Shown here one piece after another: positions 42,032-53,224 of a DNA stretch of 64,000 nucleotides. Position numbers and translations under genes: made by a program. Below the pieces are notes generated by a model. That model ran no database searches and was not told the origin of the DNA. It saw only the letters and a list, made by a program, of their open reading frames with translations. The stretch comes from Malaya genurostris (taxonomy: Eukaryota > Arthropoda > Insecta > Diptera > Culicidae): positions 252,437,771 to 252,501,770 of the forward strand of contig NC_080571.1 of NCBI RefSeq assembly GCF_030247185.1, in the 5' to 3' direction. Position 1 is the stretch's first letter, and the number at the start of each line of letters is the position of its first letter.

Positions 42032-44740
42032 TTATGTAATTTCTGTGAAAACCAACTCTTGAACCAAAGCCCGGCAAACCGAGTGTCATATACCATTCGA
42101 ATCAGCTCGTCGAATTTAGCATTGTGTGTCAAATAATTTCACTTTGTCGGAGATGGATGAACCGATTTTTAGAAACTTAATTTCAAATGAAAGGTCTTGT
42201 GGACGAAATGCCTAAATTTCATCCGGCTCTAGAATTACAAAGTAAAGAGCGTTAAAAATTTTATACCATCCCTTAAAGAAACGAAGAAATATTAGTAAAA
42301 AGTTGTCTTAACTAGGTTCAAAACTAATCCAATCGATTGTCATTGTTAGTAACGGTCAAACAAACGGATTCCGGCTATCCTGGATGCAGGTTTCCTATTT
42401 CAGATGAACCGGAAATCGTGGTAATATAGTCGAAAGTGGAACTCACTCACTTTTCTCGGAGATGACTTGACAAACTTTGAGACTCAAATGAAAGACCCAT
42501 AGAAAATTCCTGACTGTCATACTGATCCGACTTCTAGTTCCAAGAATTGTCCGCTAGGTTTGATTAGTAATTTGTAGAAAACATCAAGGAAACTAATTGG
42601 GATCGACAGTTGTTGACGGGATTGGCCTTGGCTCTGATCATCCGCAGTCTAGTTACTTCATCGTAGCTGATGTTTGTAGCGATGTATTGATGCGGCGGGA
42701 AGAGCCAGGTGAATTACTGTCTGATCACTTGCTGTCAGCCGTTCTTTTAAAATAGAATCGGTAACTGCTGAATTAACCAGTTCGTTTTTAACCTTTCTAT
42801 ATAAAAAGGAAAACTTATATAAATACTGAATGTGGTGAAAGCTGTTGCTGTCAAACAGTTATTTAAAGTTTCAATAAGTGTATTTTTATTACCCTAACAA
42901 AAAAAATCTTGAAGGGTTCGTTAACTGGATGGAGGTACCGGTGCACATCTTTTCAAACCATTAGGACATCCAAAAGCAATTTTTTATCAATAGGCAGAAA
43001 GTGACTTTATATCACTATGTCCACTTGATGCCAACGACGGATTGTGTGGTGTTCTGGAAGGCCCTCATAATTCCGATCAACCGGTACATTAAGTCTCAAT
43101 TTTTAACCGACTGCTACTAATAAGTTTTTTTTTTCTTTTTTCGTGGATATGCAGGGAAATAAAATCGCAGTCACTGGTTCTAATTTGCTTCACTCGTCCA
43201 ATTCCGGAAAACACAATCGTAAGATGAAAATTTATGTTGGTTTTTTTAAATCCGAAAATCCATTTAAATTCAGAATTTTATCAAAAATAAAAACAAAGGC
43301 AAAATAATTACCGAACCATTCGTTAGATGATTCTATTTCGTTTTCAGAACTGTTCGGTAGTTGTATGACAGTTCAACATTTTGTTTATTATTGATCAACA
43401 TTGATCAAGTTCGAAGATCGAATGGATGTGACTTCTGGTTCCGGAGATATGATTGAATAAGTGACGTAACCGACAAAACGCCGTCGTTTTTTACAGCTCA
43501 ATTTTCTCAGAGATGGCTTTTTCGATTGACTAATATTAGGGAGACACTTTTGTGCATGTTGTTTAAGACGGTCACTTTAGTCATTCAATTTATAACCAAA
43601 ACGTTCTTATAATTGATCTTCTCGTCAATTGCGAAATTGTTCATTTTATTTTACAGATCGAAGCTTTTGGCATGATGACCTAGCTGATTCCAACTCTGTG
43701 TATTATTATAAAAGAACTTCAAAATATTCAAACAAGATCTTTTTTATATGGAATTACAACTGGCTGGTAAGATGTTCACTAAAAATGTCTAGTTTGTAAA
43801 GTGCATTCATATCATATATTCAATTCTCATGGATTTTTGAAGAAATTATAGATACTTTTTCCAGGCTTGGCAAATTTTGCAATTTACGAATGAATTTGAA
43901 ATTGTATTTTTGATTACATCGGTCTTCTCCCCTACACAACCCCGTAATTTTTGCTCTCGTGTATTCCGCCTTATAATTGTACCGTTATGCAAGTGATGCA
44001 TTGAAAGTTTGTAAAATTCACACAATCAATCAAATAGTACGTGCAGTTTGCAATATTCCGATGTGCGGAAAAAGTATGTCTGTTTTACTCGTATCACGTC
44101 ATTCAGTTATTTCTCAGACCATAACCCTGACGACTTTTTAATATTCGGGGAGAATATTTAGGAAATATAGCATCACTTATTTTCCTGAATATTAACTATG
44201 TACCTGTAGAGTACTTGTTCTTCAGATAGGAGAAAAAACAATTGATAAGAAGCCACAATTTTCACTTTAAATTTGCCGATAAAAAATTACAGCAAAAATG
44301 CTTATTGGGCTCGGTTCGGGTACTTATGAAACATTTATATTTTTAAACTGGTGCGGGTCAAAATGAACATCATTGTGGTTTATCATAATCAGGCGCGTAG
44401 CCAGAAAAAAATTCGGTGGGGGTTTTCATAATATAGCGGAGACCAGGGTTAAATCGGACACTTTTTAGAAATTGATAAAAACATCCATTATTGGGTTTTT
44501 ACTCAAATCATCTCTACCTCGTCATCTTTAAGCGCGTTCACAAAGTCAATTCATGAATCTAAATAATTGCATGTTTATGAGATATTTAAGCTGTCCAATT
44601 TAATCCCGTGTGCGGTCTAGTCTCCCCTAATAATTTCATAATTGATTCATTGAGCGGTTTTTGATACCATATAAATAAACGTTTTGTGTTAAATGCATTT
44701 CTCGATTTCTTTGTTTTTACGTTTCGTCTTCGACTGATCA
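42032..44740. other. Repeat-rich intergenic stretch without genes
   Basis: The first ~800 bp contains scrambled modules of the dispersed mosquito repeat (TGTCATATACCATTCGAATC near 42087, CGGAGATGG near 42147, CTTTCTATATAAAAAGG near 42800). The remainder is AT-rich with no coding, RNA or inverted-repeat feature that I could support. Confidence 0.45.
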
Positions 44741-44882
44741 GGTCATTAACAGCTCAACGCGATATCTGCAATTTAACAATAACTTGATGTATATTTCGTT
44801 GTTCATTGAAGCAGTGGTGATGAAGGGTTTCGAAATCTTACCGCAGCTACAAATTGCTTGCCATACCATAGCTTTCTTACCA

Positions 44883-46055
44883 GTTCGGTTTTACATCTCA
44901 TCCAAGTCAGTCGATAAAACGAAACCGCTTACGTTCGGGAAAAAAGAAACCAAGTACAGTATTGTGTAGTGAACAATAGAACGACCTCGAAATGAGTGAA
45001 CCAAACGAACAAAAGCTACCGCCGACACGAAATAATACAATTGTTGTTGACTTCAGGCAGTGCAAAATTCGACCTTCGATACGAGAACTTGAAGGTTTGC
45101 TTAAGGAGCAAATGTATCTTGACATTAAACGTGTGCATTTACTTCAATGCAATAAGACAAATAATGTTGTTTACATCCAGTTTTATAAAGAGTTGGATGC
45201 AATTCAATTCGCAAAAGACAATAACAATGTGCACTATGTGGAGCATGAAAATATCAAGTACAACATTCCAGTATATATGGATGATAGTGCTATAGAAATG
45301 CGTGTGCATGATCTTCACTCAAGCGTCACCGATTCTTATATTCGCAAAACTATGTATAAATACGGAGAGATTCTCTCTATCGAAAAAGAAAAAAGGAAGA
45401 ATTTTTCCCCGGTATTCTAAATGGCGTACGTTTATTACGCATACACTTGAAGAGGCCTATACCTTCTTATGTGATTTTCGGTCAAGATACAAGAATTCCG
45501 TGCAAATCACTTGTTACCTATGACAATCAGATGGTCACATGTCAATATTGCCAAAAAGCTGTTCACTACGGTAAGCCATGTGATAAACTGGACAAGGAGA
45601 CAACTACACCAAAAGACAACGGTGCTTCCTTCACACCAACCCCAAGCAACCCCAGTACACCTGTGATAGCCGCCAACAACAATGAAGCATCCCCTTCAAC
45701 GAAACCATCAGTATGCTCTATAGAACAAAGTACACCGGCTGCAGTTAGCAACTTACCCTCCAACCAACCAGCAATTGCAACCAATATACAACAAGGTGCA
45801 TCTACAGCAACTAGCAACGAAAAGAAGACGGAAATCGACAACAATACCATCGATGCGGCAATGGATGACGAGACGAACAACGAACGAAGTGCCCCTCAAT
45901 CCTCGCAGAAGGGAAATGGAAGCTCCTCTCCCCCTAGCAAAAGGGTGACAACGAGATCCAACTCAAAAAAAAATATTTAAAAAATCGGCTCAATCGACCA
46001 CGTAAAGCTTGTACGCAAATAGGCCTGAATAAAAAATATCTTTTAAATTAAAAAA
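44883..46055 (+). mobile_element. ORF1-only non-LTR retroposon
   Basis: A 15-bp target duplication ATAGCTTTCTTACCA (44868-44882 and 46056-46070) flanks a 1.17-kb unit. It starts GTTCGGTTTTACATC, or CAGTTCGG if the duplication is taken two bases shorter, and ends in an A-rich tail after AATAAAAAA (46028). It holds one Gag-like ORF and no endonuclease or reverse transcriptase, and the duplication shows that nothing has been lost to the right. It interrupts a DD37E-like transposase at a point where the flanks rejoin in frame. It must have been mobilised by enzymes supplied in trans. Confidence 0.85.
44992..45980 (+). pseudogene. Gag-like ORF1 with one frameshift
   Basis: The first frame, 44992-45420, begins MSEPNEQKLPPTRNNTIVVD and ends KEKRKNFSPVF. 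Coding sense resumes in the next frame at about 45417 with ILNGVRLLRIHLKRPIPSYV and runs to 45980, so a single-base change near 45410-45420 separates the halves. Two RRM-like segments are followed by one zinc knuckle CQYCQKAVHYGKPC (CX2CX4HX4C) and a long Ser/Thr/Asn/Pro-rich C-terminal tail ending RVTTRSNSKKNI. The design is that of ORF1 proteins in mosquito LINEs. Total length is about 328 residues. Confidence 0.8.
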
Positions 46056-46579
46056 ATAGCTTTCTTACCAAATTTTTCGACTTCAATCGATGTCTCGGAC
46101 TGGTTTAACACTTGCCCTTCTCGCACCGTATAATATTGTGGTCCCGGCAAGGATTTGTAATCGAGTTTCCGTAGGTTTCGTCGTCCATGATTATGCAGTT
46201 CAAATTTTCAGCAAGAATCGTATTGTACAGCTTTCGAACCCTCGGCCTGATCGATGCTTCTTGTTTTGGACTACGTTTTGGATGTTTCTGCTTCTTATAG
46301 GTTCGAAGATTTAAACGTTCTTTAGCACGAAGAACATTTGACTTCGAAGTGCCCACTTTTTTGGCCACATCCCGAACTGAAACCTCCTTCTTTTGCTCGA
46401 ACGCCTTCAGTATACGTTTATCCAACTGAGGGTTAGCAGGACCTTTTTTTCGACCCGTTTTCGGTTTATCCTCACCGAACTTCCTGATTGCATTTCGCAC
46501 GGCTTTTTCACTTACTCCTTCCATTTTTGCTATCTTTCTCAGTGACAGTCCACGTTCTGTGCACCATTTGTACACAATT

Positions 46580-47780
46580 TTTCAACGTTGTTCTGCTGAA
46601 AGTCCACGCATTTCGAAACAAACTTATGAAAACGAATAAACAACTGCACAAGTGGTTAGGGAAGAGTGTAAACAACAGGACGCAACCATAAAAATTGACA
46701 AATTCTGCACCATTGCGAAATGGCAGCGGTTTTTGGCTGCGTCCATACTTTCTGGGACAGTGTTTATTGCCATAACTGTATGAGATTTTTCTTCGTTTTT
46801 GGAGATTTTTAACCTTGTGGTCATTTGTATCACGGGGTAGAAAAACTCTGACCTCATGTGTGGAGTTAAGAACCCAACCTAGAGCCATCTCGTTATATCC
46901 GCTTCCGATTTCATAAAATTTTGTGTATAATGACTTATTAATCATGACGGTGGGAACACATTTTCCTTAAACTTAATACAATCGGTTAAACCATATATGA
47001 TTAAGGATCGATTTCTACAGTTTTCATTCATGTGAACTAAAACGATTTATTTTGGATATTTCAATTGCACTTAAGTTTGCAAAAATCGGATCAACAATCA
47101 CAAAGAAATATTTAATACACACACGTAAAGATATTTACTGAGTCAATATGCACAATGATCGTTTAGGAAATAACCTTATTTTGTGCTAGGGCACATAACC
47201 AAAACATAAACGTAAAGATTTCAAAAAATGCACAATGATATCATATTACATTCAACGACCTACAACGACCGGAGGCTTTTAACACCTGTAAATATATACT
47301 GCCCGAATTCCGCAAATCAGAGTCTGTTAAGAACATCATCCTGGTATTGCGATATCCAAAATCAGTAGTTTTAGTAGACAGTCATTGGATCATATCATAC
47401 ATTCAAAATCTACTTCCTTCCAAGTCAATACTAGCTGCTTCGAGCATATTTCGGTCGTATTTTCATTTTCTTGAATAATAGAAAATAATGGCTTCGAAGA
47501 TTTGCAATAGTCACCAAAAGAACATGTTTGTGCGGTCAGTGATGAAGTCGAAATGACCAAGACGACATTGTGCTGCGGTCAGCATGGCCACCATCTCAAT
47601 CCTATACCTATAATCCGTGTGCGTAAGACTACTAATCCTCACTGGATCCATACACGGTGTTACTCTTGACGCTAGATGGCACATTAGAACTGCAGTGGCA
47701 GAATACGAATTTGATCCGTTTATATCTTAATCCTTATTTAACACGCGATTGTGTGTTATGTTTACTTATCTACATACCTT
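46580..47780. other. Intergenic stretch upstream of the opsin
   Basis: No gene recognised. The 145-codon minus frame at 46508-46945 continues upstream of the transposase remnant but has no domain, and is probably the element's 5' untranslated part. Confidence 0.4.
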
Positions 47781-47781
47781 T

Positions 47782-48066
47782 TAGGGTTACCATCTCGCAT
47801 ACGTCTAACGAATTATAGAGCTGACGGTATTGATCATTTGCAAATGGCACATAAGAATTTGATTATTCCATATTTCAAATTGGTTTGACCTTAGTATGAA
47901 AACCGCAAATAAATGTGGAAGAGCCTATATTTAGTGGTTTTCTTCTATCATCACAATTGCCAAAACAGATAGCTGGAAATGACAAAATTTTCACTAAAAT
48001 GTATGACGTAGGACTACGTGTTTCTTTATTTTCTGCCGGAAGATACCTGCGCTGATGGTAACCCTA
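47782..48066. mobile_element. Putative hAT-like MITE upstream of the opsin
   Basis: Perfect 13-bp inverted ends TAGGGTTACCATC (47782) and its complement ending at 48066. The flanking 8-mers ATACCTTT and GTACCATT agree at six positions, compatible with an old 8-bp duplication. 285 bp, no coding region. It ends about 170 bp before the opsin promoter motif. Confidence 0.55.
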
Positions 48067-48232
48067 GTACCATTTACAGATAGACGCAGAATACAAACAT
48101 GGCATTGATTCTAGTATTCATTTTGATCTATTTCGTCCTCATACACGATTCTGGCTGGAATCTAATCTACAGTTAAAATCCATTATGAAATTTAAAATCA
48201 CGTACTCCTCAGTCAAAGATTGCGCTTTGCGG

Positions 48233-48243
48233 TAATCAAATTA
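48233..48243 (+). promoter_or_regulatory. RCSI/P3 photoreceptor promoter site
   Basis: TAATCAAATTA matches the rhodopsin conserved sequence I pattern TAATYNRATTA exactly. In flies this palindromic homeodomain site close upstream of opsin TATA boxes drives photoreceptor expression. It lies 65 bp before the TATA box and 293 bp before the start codon. Confidence 0.8.
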
Positions 48244-48307
48244 TTGACACGGAATCACAGGCTAAGCTTCGGATCGGTTTCCCGATCCTAGAATGTAACG
48301 AGGACTC

Positions 48308-48315
48308 TATAAAAA
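48308..48315 (+). promoter_or_regulatory. Opsin TATA box
   Basis: TATAAAAA preceded by GGACTC. Transcription would start near 48340, giving an unspliced leader of about 195 nt before the ATG at 48536. The spacing from the RCSI site is as in fly opsin promoters. Confidence 0.75.
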
Positions 48316-48535
48316 CCTCATTCGTGGGCTAGTTGTCGAACATTTGCGAAGCATTCTCGATCAGAATTGGTCCCATTTGTTCCGTGGTAGTGAAAAATTT
48401 TAGTTACGACCATAGTTTGGTATCGCCTTACCCCGTTTTGCCGTTGTCCGTGGTTTGGTCGTGTAGAGCGGAACCGAGTGGAAACAAACCGCCACAATTG
48501 TTTGTACCAGACTGTCTAGAACGCACCAGGAAGCG

Positions 48536-49858
48536 ATGTATTTTCTCAACGATACCGACGCGGCTATTTTTCCACTTGCTCGAACCGGTGACATCCCGAA
48601 GATGCTGGGATGGAATCTTCCCCCGGAGCAGCAGCATCTCGTTCACGATCACTGGAAAGTGTATCCGGCACCGCCCTTCCACATGCATCTTCTGCTGGGC
48701 ATGATCTACTTTGTACTAATGAATGTGTCATTAATTGGAAACGGAATCGTCGTGTGGATTTTCTCGACGTAAGTTATGCCAAAAGCTGGTGATTCCATTT
48801 GAAATGTTGGCATACTAATCGAAAAGTTTAACAAGAGTTGCCTAATCTACTCCTTCATAGTTTCCGTTCAATGTTTCACAACTTTTCATTCACAGGTCTA
48901 AATCTCTCCGGAATGGATCCAACATGTTTATAGTGAACCTGGCAATTTTTGACCTGCTCATGATGCTCGAGATGCCGATGTTTCTTGTCAATGCCGTCAG
49001 TGAAAAAATGGTCGGCTACGATACGGCATGTACCGTTTATGCAGCGCTTGGTTCAATGTCCGGAATGGGAGGAGCAATTACTAATGCCGTTATTGCATTC
49101 GATCGCTATCGAACAATTTCAAATCCACTAGACAATCGTCTCAGTCGAAAACAGGCGGGAATTTTAGTGTTTCTGACCTGGTTCTGGGCAACTCCTTTCA
49201 CAGTACTGCCGATGTTCAAAATCTGGGGTAACTTTATCCCGGAAGGATATCTGACTACGTGCTCTTTTGATTATTTGACCGACGATACCGAGACTCGGGC
49301 TTTCGTGATGTCAATCTTTATGTGGGCATATGTGATCCCGATGTCCATGATTTGTTTCTTCTATATGCGCTTGTATGGCCATGTGCGAGAACACGAAGCT
49401 ATGCTGAAGAATCAGGCGCGCAAGATGAATGTTGAATCGTTGGCAGCAAATCGTAACACTAAAGCTCAATCTGTGGAAATTCGCATTGCCAAAGCGGCCT
49501 TCACCATATTTTTCCTTTTTGTTTGCTCGTGGACTCCGTACGCTATTGTCGCAATGACTGGTGCTTTTGGAGACAAGTAAGACTACACATCGACAGTACA
49601 TTTTTCGGTTCGTTCACTGAACTTTTCTCTTCCTCCAGGACAATTTTAACACCTTTTTCCACAATGATACCGGCCATGTGCAGCAAGATTGTGTCTTGTT
49701 TAGATCCATGGGTGTACGCCATCAGCCATCCGAAATACCGCGAGGAACTGGAACGTAGAGTTCCGTGGTTGGGTATCCGCGAAGAACCAGACAATGTCAG
49801 CACAACTGACAGTAAGCAAACCGTCGTGGCGGATGCTGGCAAGGTCAACGGAGAGTAA
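48536..49858 (+). CDS. Short-wavelength (Rh5/blue-type) opsin, three exons
   Basis: Coding exons 48536-48768, 48896-49576 and 49639-49858 (introns 127 and 62 bp, GT..AG) give 377 residues. It is a seven-helix receptor of the photoreceptor membrane that binds 11-cis-retinal and activates Gq. Visible marks: GNGIVVWIFSTSKSL at the helix 1/loop boundary, FDRYRTISNPLDNRLS after helix 3, EGYLTTCSFDYLTDD in the second extracellular loop, CSWTPYAIVAMTGAFGDK in helix 6, and the retinal-binding Lys in MCSKIVSCLDPWVYA (codon 49685-49687). IAFDRYRTISNP and ELERRVPWLGIRE match fly Rh5 better than the UV opsins Rh3/Rh4. The residue equivalent to the UV-tuning Lys is Glu (LEMPMF, codon 48969-48971). The start is the first ATG of the frame with homology. 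It probably corresponds to a mosquito GPROP9-class gene. Confidence 0.93.
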
Positions 49859-49905
49859 CCTGATTTAAAAAGAACCAGTTCCATACCAAATACCAGCTAA
49901 TAACT

Positions 49906-49911
49906 AATAAA
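49906..49911 (+). terminator. Opsin polyadenylation signal
   Basis: AATAAA 48 bp after the opsin stop codon, within CTAATAAAACG. The transcript would have a short 3' UTR. Confidence 0.65.
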
Positions 49912-49972
49912 ACGATGAAGACTCCTGGCTATGTAACGAGGGTTTTGATTAAATGGAAATGTATAATTTATT

Positions 49973-50152
49973 CACCCTTATCCTGTATTTCGATCGAATC
50001 GGATTTTGTCAAACGAATGTAAAAATTTGCATTCTCTAATTCGATCGAGTGATGCTTTTGTATGGAAAACTCGAACTCGATCGAGCTACAGAATGCTAAA
50101 TTTCGTATTCGATCGAAACAATCCGATTCGAACGAAATACAGAATCGGGGTG
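49973..50152. mobile_element. MITE with 33-bp inverted ends and 3-bp duplication
   Basis: The ends start CACCCTTATCCTGTATTTCG on the left, and the complement reads CACCCCGATTCTGTATTTCG on the right, with GAATCGGATT further in. The flanking trinucleotide is ATT on both sides (49970-49972, 50153-50155). A 3-bp duplication suggests a PIF/Harbinger-like element, but the preferred TWA is not present. The core repeats GATCGA words. It lies immediately 3' of the opsin poly-A signal. Confidence 0.65.
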
Positions 50153-50460
50153 ATTATCTACACACATATAATATCCTAAAGCAGAGCATAGCGTGAAAAT
50201 AAAGAACGCAACAAAATATCTGGCTGTGATTATTTCAATTCTCAACTCAAACACAATGTATCTCATGAATCTTTTCACTGTCGACTCTGAATGATTTTTA
50301 TTATTATAAATAATAATAATAAAATTCACTCAAAAAAATAATCACATCATAGCTACATGAAAAATAATCAATGTTGCTCGAATATCGAAAATGCAACGAA
50401 CGTCAACGATCATCGTTCGCTTTCCTTCGCCTTCGCTGCATCGCAGCTGGCATGAAGGTA

Positions 50461-51282
50461 ACAGATCGGCTGAAAAGTTCGTATCGTTTCTATGAGAGGC
50501 GCCACTAGAATTAAATCCATACCATTTTCAGTTAGTACCAATCTTCAAAAGATACGTGTTTAAATTTGACAGCTGTCTGATTATTAGTTTGTGAGATATT
50601 GCATTTTGAGTGAAGCTACTATTGTTATTGTGAAAAAAATGGAAAAAAAGGAATTTCGTGTGTTAATGAAACACTACTTTTTGATGAAAAAAAGTGCCGC
50701 CGATACCAAAAAATGGCTTGATGAGTGTTATCCAGACTCTGCACCGGGCGAAGCAACAATTCGTAAGTGGTTTGCAAAATTTCGTACTGGTCATATGAGC
50801 ACCGAAGACGATGAACGCAGTGGACGTCCAAAAGAGGCTGTTACCGATGAAAACGTGAAAAAAATCACAAAATGCTGACACCCTAAAGATATCAAAGGAA
50901 CGTATTGGACATATTATTCACGAATATTTGGATATGAGAAAGCTTTGTGCAAAATGGGTGCCGCGTGAGCTCACAATCGATCAAAAACAACAACGAAAAA
51001 CCATGCTGAAATTGAACGAATTGGGCTTCGAATTGCTCCCTCATCCACCGTATTCTCCAGATTTAGCACCCAGTGACTTTTTCCTGTTCTCAGACCTCAA
51101 GAGAATGCTCGCTGGTAAAAAATTTAGAAGCAATGAAGAGGTAATCGCTGAAACTGAGGCCTGTTTTTGAGGCAAAGGACAAATCGTACTACAAAAATGG
51201 TATCGAAAAGTTGGAAGATCGCTATAATCGCTGTATCGCCTCTGATGGCAATTAAACGATACGAACTTTTCAGCCGAACTGT
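50461..51282 (+). mobile_element. Deletion-derivative mariner element
   Basis: Flanked by TA (50459-50460 and 51283-51284). The terminal inverted repeats are about 29 bp, with ACAGATCGGCTGAAAAG on the left and the complement of ACAGTTCGGCTGAAAAG on the right, one mismatch. 822 bp against about 1.3 kb for an intact mariner. It contains the N- and C-terminal parts of a mariner transposase with the middle missing. Confidence 0.93.
50639..51236 (+). pseudogene. mariner transposase, internally deleted
   Basis: It begins MEKKEFRVLMKHYF and includes SGRPKEAVTDENVKK of the helix-turn-helix region, then a stop (50876). It continues in another frame with ISKERIGHIIHEYLDMRKL and CAKWVPRELTIDQKQQR. Here the sequence jumps directly to TMLKLNELGFELLPHPPYSP followed by DLAPSDFFLF, the block with the third catalytic Asp of DD34D mariners. 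The two upstream catalytic Asp motifs and the linker, roughly 150 residues, are absent. A further stop follows EACF at 51170. Non-functional. Confidence 0.88.
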
Positions 51283-51284
51283 TA

Positions 51285-52019
51285 TATTCCTTACAGTTGT
51301 TATTCGCATAAAACAAACCCCCGAATGACTTGATGTGAATGAGGAACGAATATTCATGCAGCGATAATCGTCGCAAGTCATTTCGCTATGATCTTTGGTG
51401 CTGTCTGCGAAACAAGCAAATTAAGACGCTTTACTCTGTATCAATACCATAGTCTTATGTGTGTGTGATGAATCCTTTCCCGCAGCACTCCTCCAGACGA
51501 GATATTAATAATTTAATAGATGTAGAAGGCTTCGCGAAGAATGGAATCCAACGATCATTGCAAGGACGCTGTTCGAACTAATTCGAGGAGTAAAGTAAAT
51601 GAACGACTAAGAAACGAATGTATACAACGAACTTGCACGATGTATACCTGCAACGAAGAATGTATTAGTAGATTAGGGTTCTCCACGATTATTCCTTATT
51701 CATTTTCATCCTCCTCTCCTTTGTGCGATGAATAGTTCAACGTTATTCGAGACGGGTGTGAGTTATATAAGAAGTTTGCACTGAAGATGGATGAATAAAT
51801 TAGCAACAAAGATAAACTTAAAATTACAATGTCCTGTACAGTCCATCAAAAAATGTTAGATCAGTAGCCGTGAACTAGTGAACTTGGTAATAATGCAATT
51901 TTGTTAACCCTTCGTTTATAAGCGTCGATAAACATTGGAAAACGACGGTAAAATTCCATAGCAACAATTTAGAAGGCTGTAAACATACAATATTTCATTA
52001 CTTCCAATCACTCTAATGT
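51285..52019. other. Intergenic, nothing recognised
   Basis: No domain-bearing frame or paired termini seen. A 64-codon frame at 51541-51735 has no recognised features. Confidence 0.4.
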
Positions 52020-52044
52020 CTCGTAAGATAAGAATCCAACAAAT

Positions 52045-53224
52045 GAGGCTGGGCTCCACTAGGAGATTGATAGTACCTATTAGCTCTCTCCGGACAGTAC
52101 CAGCCTAGATGCGGTGTGGAATCCGGCGGAAAAAAATGAACCAAGAATAGATCCACTGGGTTCCTGCTTCCATGTCGTAAAAGGCGACAATTGCTGAAGT
52201 TTCTTTTTTCTTTCAGTTATCAGATATTTTAAATGTTTCACTTCTGATTACTCAATTTTACTAAATTATCTCTTTATCCAACCTATCAATTTCCGTCTAG
52301 CTTCGGAGAAAAGTTTTATTTGGAATGTTTTCTTCTTCCATGTTATTGATTGTCTTTCAGGATTATAAATTGAATGATAAAAATCAACTCGCAAATGATA
52401 AAAATCAATTGCGCAAATCCGTTAATATTGAATAATATTTAAAAAAAACTTGATATTAATATTTCAAACAATAAATTAATATTTTTCTCGATAGCCGGCT
52501 GCCCAGATCATCCAATATAACCAATCAATAATTTTAATAAATAATTAAAATAATAAAGCAGTAAAAATAAAGAATCAAGACGAACGTGAAATCTGTTGAC
52601 CTTTATTTGGTGATTTAAAATGATTTTATAACAACTGTTTAGAATATGTCAATGCAATAAATCAACTATTTTGTCTTAATCCTATTCACTCGTTTATTTT
52701 GTATTGCGTAATTTCATTTTTAAAAAATAGGGAAGTATTTATTCTTTACGCGATAGTCTTGCAAATTTTTCTTCAGTTTCCTAGAATAAGAGATGTGAAT
52801 CAAGATTTCCCGGGTCTTCAATATAGGATATTGTTGAAACATTCACTCGGGAAGTCAGTGAGTTTAGTAGTGCATCCGAGCATATTGAAACCGGAACATA
52901 CAGAGTTGCGCGCGAATAATACCAATACTGAAATTTTTACTAACAAATATCCTTCTCCCGTGACACTTGTGGAGTGCGCAGTAGTATATACAGCCTCTAG
53001 GAACAACAAGTGTTGGACTAACATACCTTCCCATTCCTTAGACGATCTACGTTCGGGCTTGGCCGGCGTCGGTACTGATCAATGAATTCTGGGATTACCA
53101 GAATATGTACATTAAAGGATGATTTACCAGTCCTAGGTTGAATCATCTAGAAACTCCCTGTACAATTTCAGCTAATCCCGATCAGTAACGGAGTAGCAAC
53201 CAAGGGTGGTCGCTCAAGCTCAAG
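52045..53224 (+). mobile_element. RTE-like non-autonomous retroposon (1.18 kb)
   Basis: A 25-bp direct repeat with one mismatch (52020-52044 and 53225-53249, containing CTCGTAAGATAAGAATC) flanks the unit. The right end carries a short GCTCAA repeat tail (CGCTCAAGCTCAAGCTC), as in RTE-type LINEs. The left part has GGTGTGGAATCCGGCGG and CCATGTCGTAAAAGGCGACA. The right part has GGCTTGGCCGGCGTCGGTAC. I recall both as words common in mosquito RTE-like elements. The middle is AT-rich without reverse transcriptase. An open frame at 52699-53085 has no domain. Confidence 0.6.

Larger units (their letters stand above)
44740..46575 (-). pseudogene. DD37E-like Tc1-mariner transposase, split by an ORF1-only retroposon
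   Basis: The minus strand from 46575 reads WCTERGLSLRKIAKMEGVSE (first helix-turn-helix), GRKKG, then EVSVRDVAKKVGTSKSNVLR (second helix-turn-helix), YKKQKHPKRSPKQ and NCIIMDDETY with the first catalytic Asp region. After a one-base frameshift it continues RKLDYKSLPGPQYYTVREG and SIEVEKFGKKA up to 46071. It resumes beyond the insertion at about 44868 with MVWQAICSCGKISKPF and NNEIYIK, then is lost near 44740. This is the N-terminal two thirds of a DD37E-like transposase. The second and third catalytic residues are absent. Confidence 0.8.

Noticed and set aside
42840..44600. Search for further element borders or genes
   Set aside because: Only AT-rich sequence with short chance frames was found, and no paired termini could be supported.
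46508..46945. 145-codon minus-strand ORF
   Set aside because: Overlaps the transposase N-terminus in another frame and has low-complexity composition.
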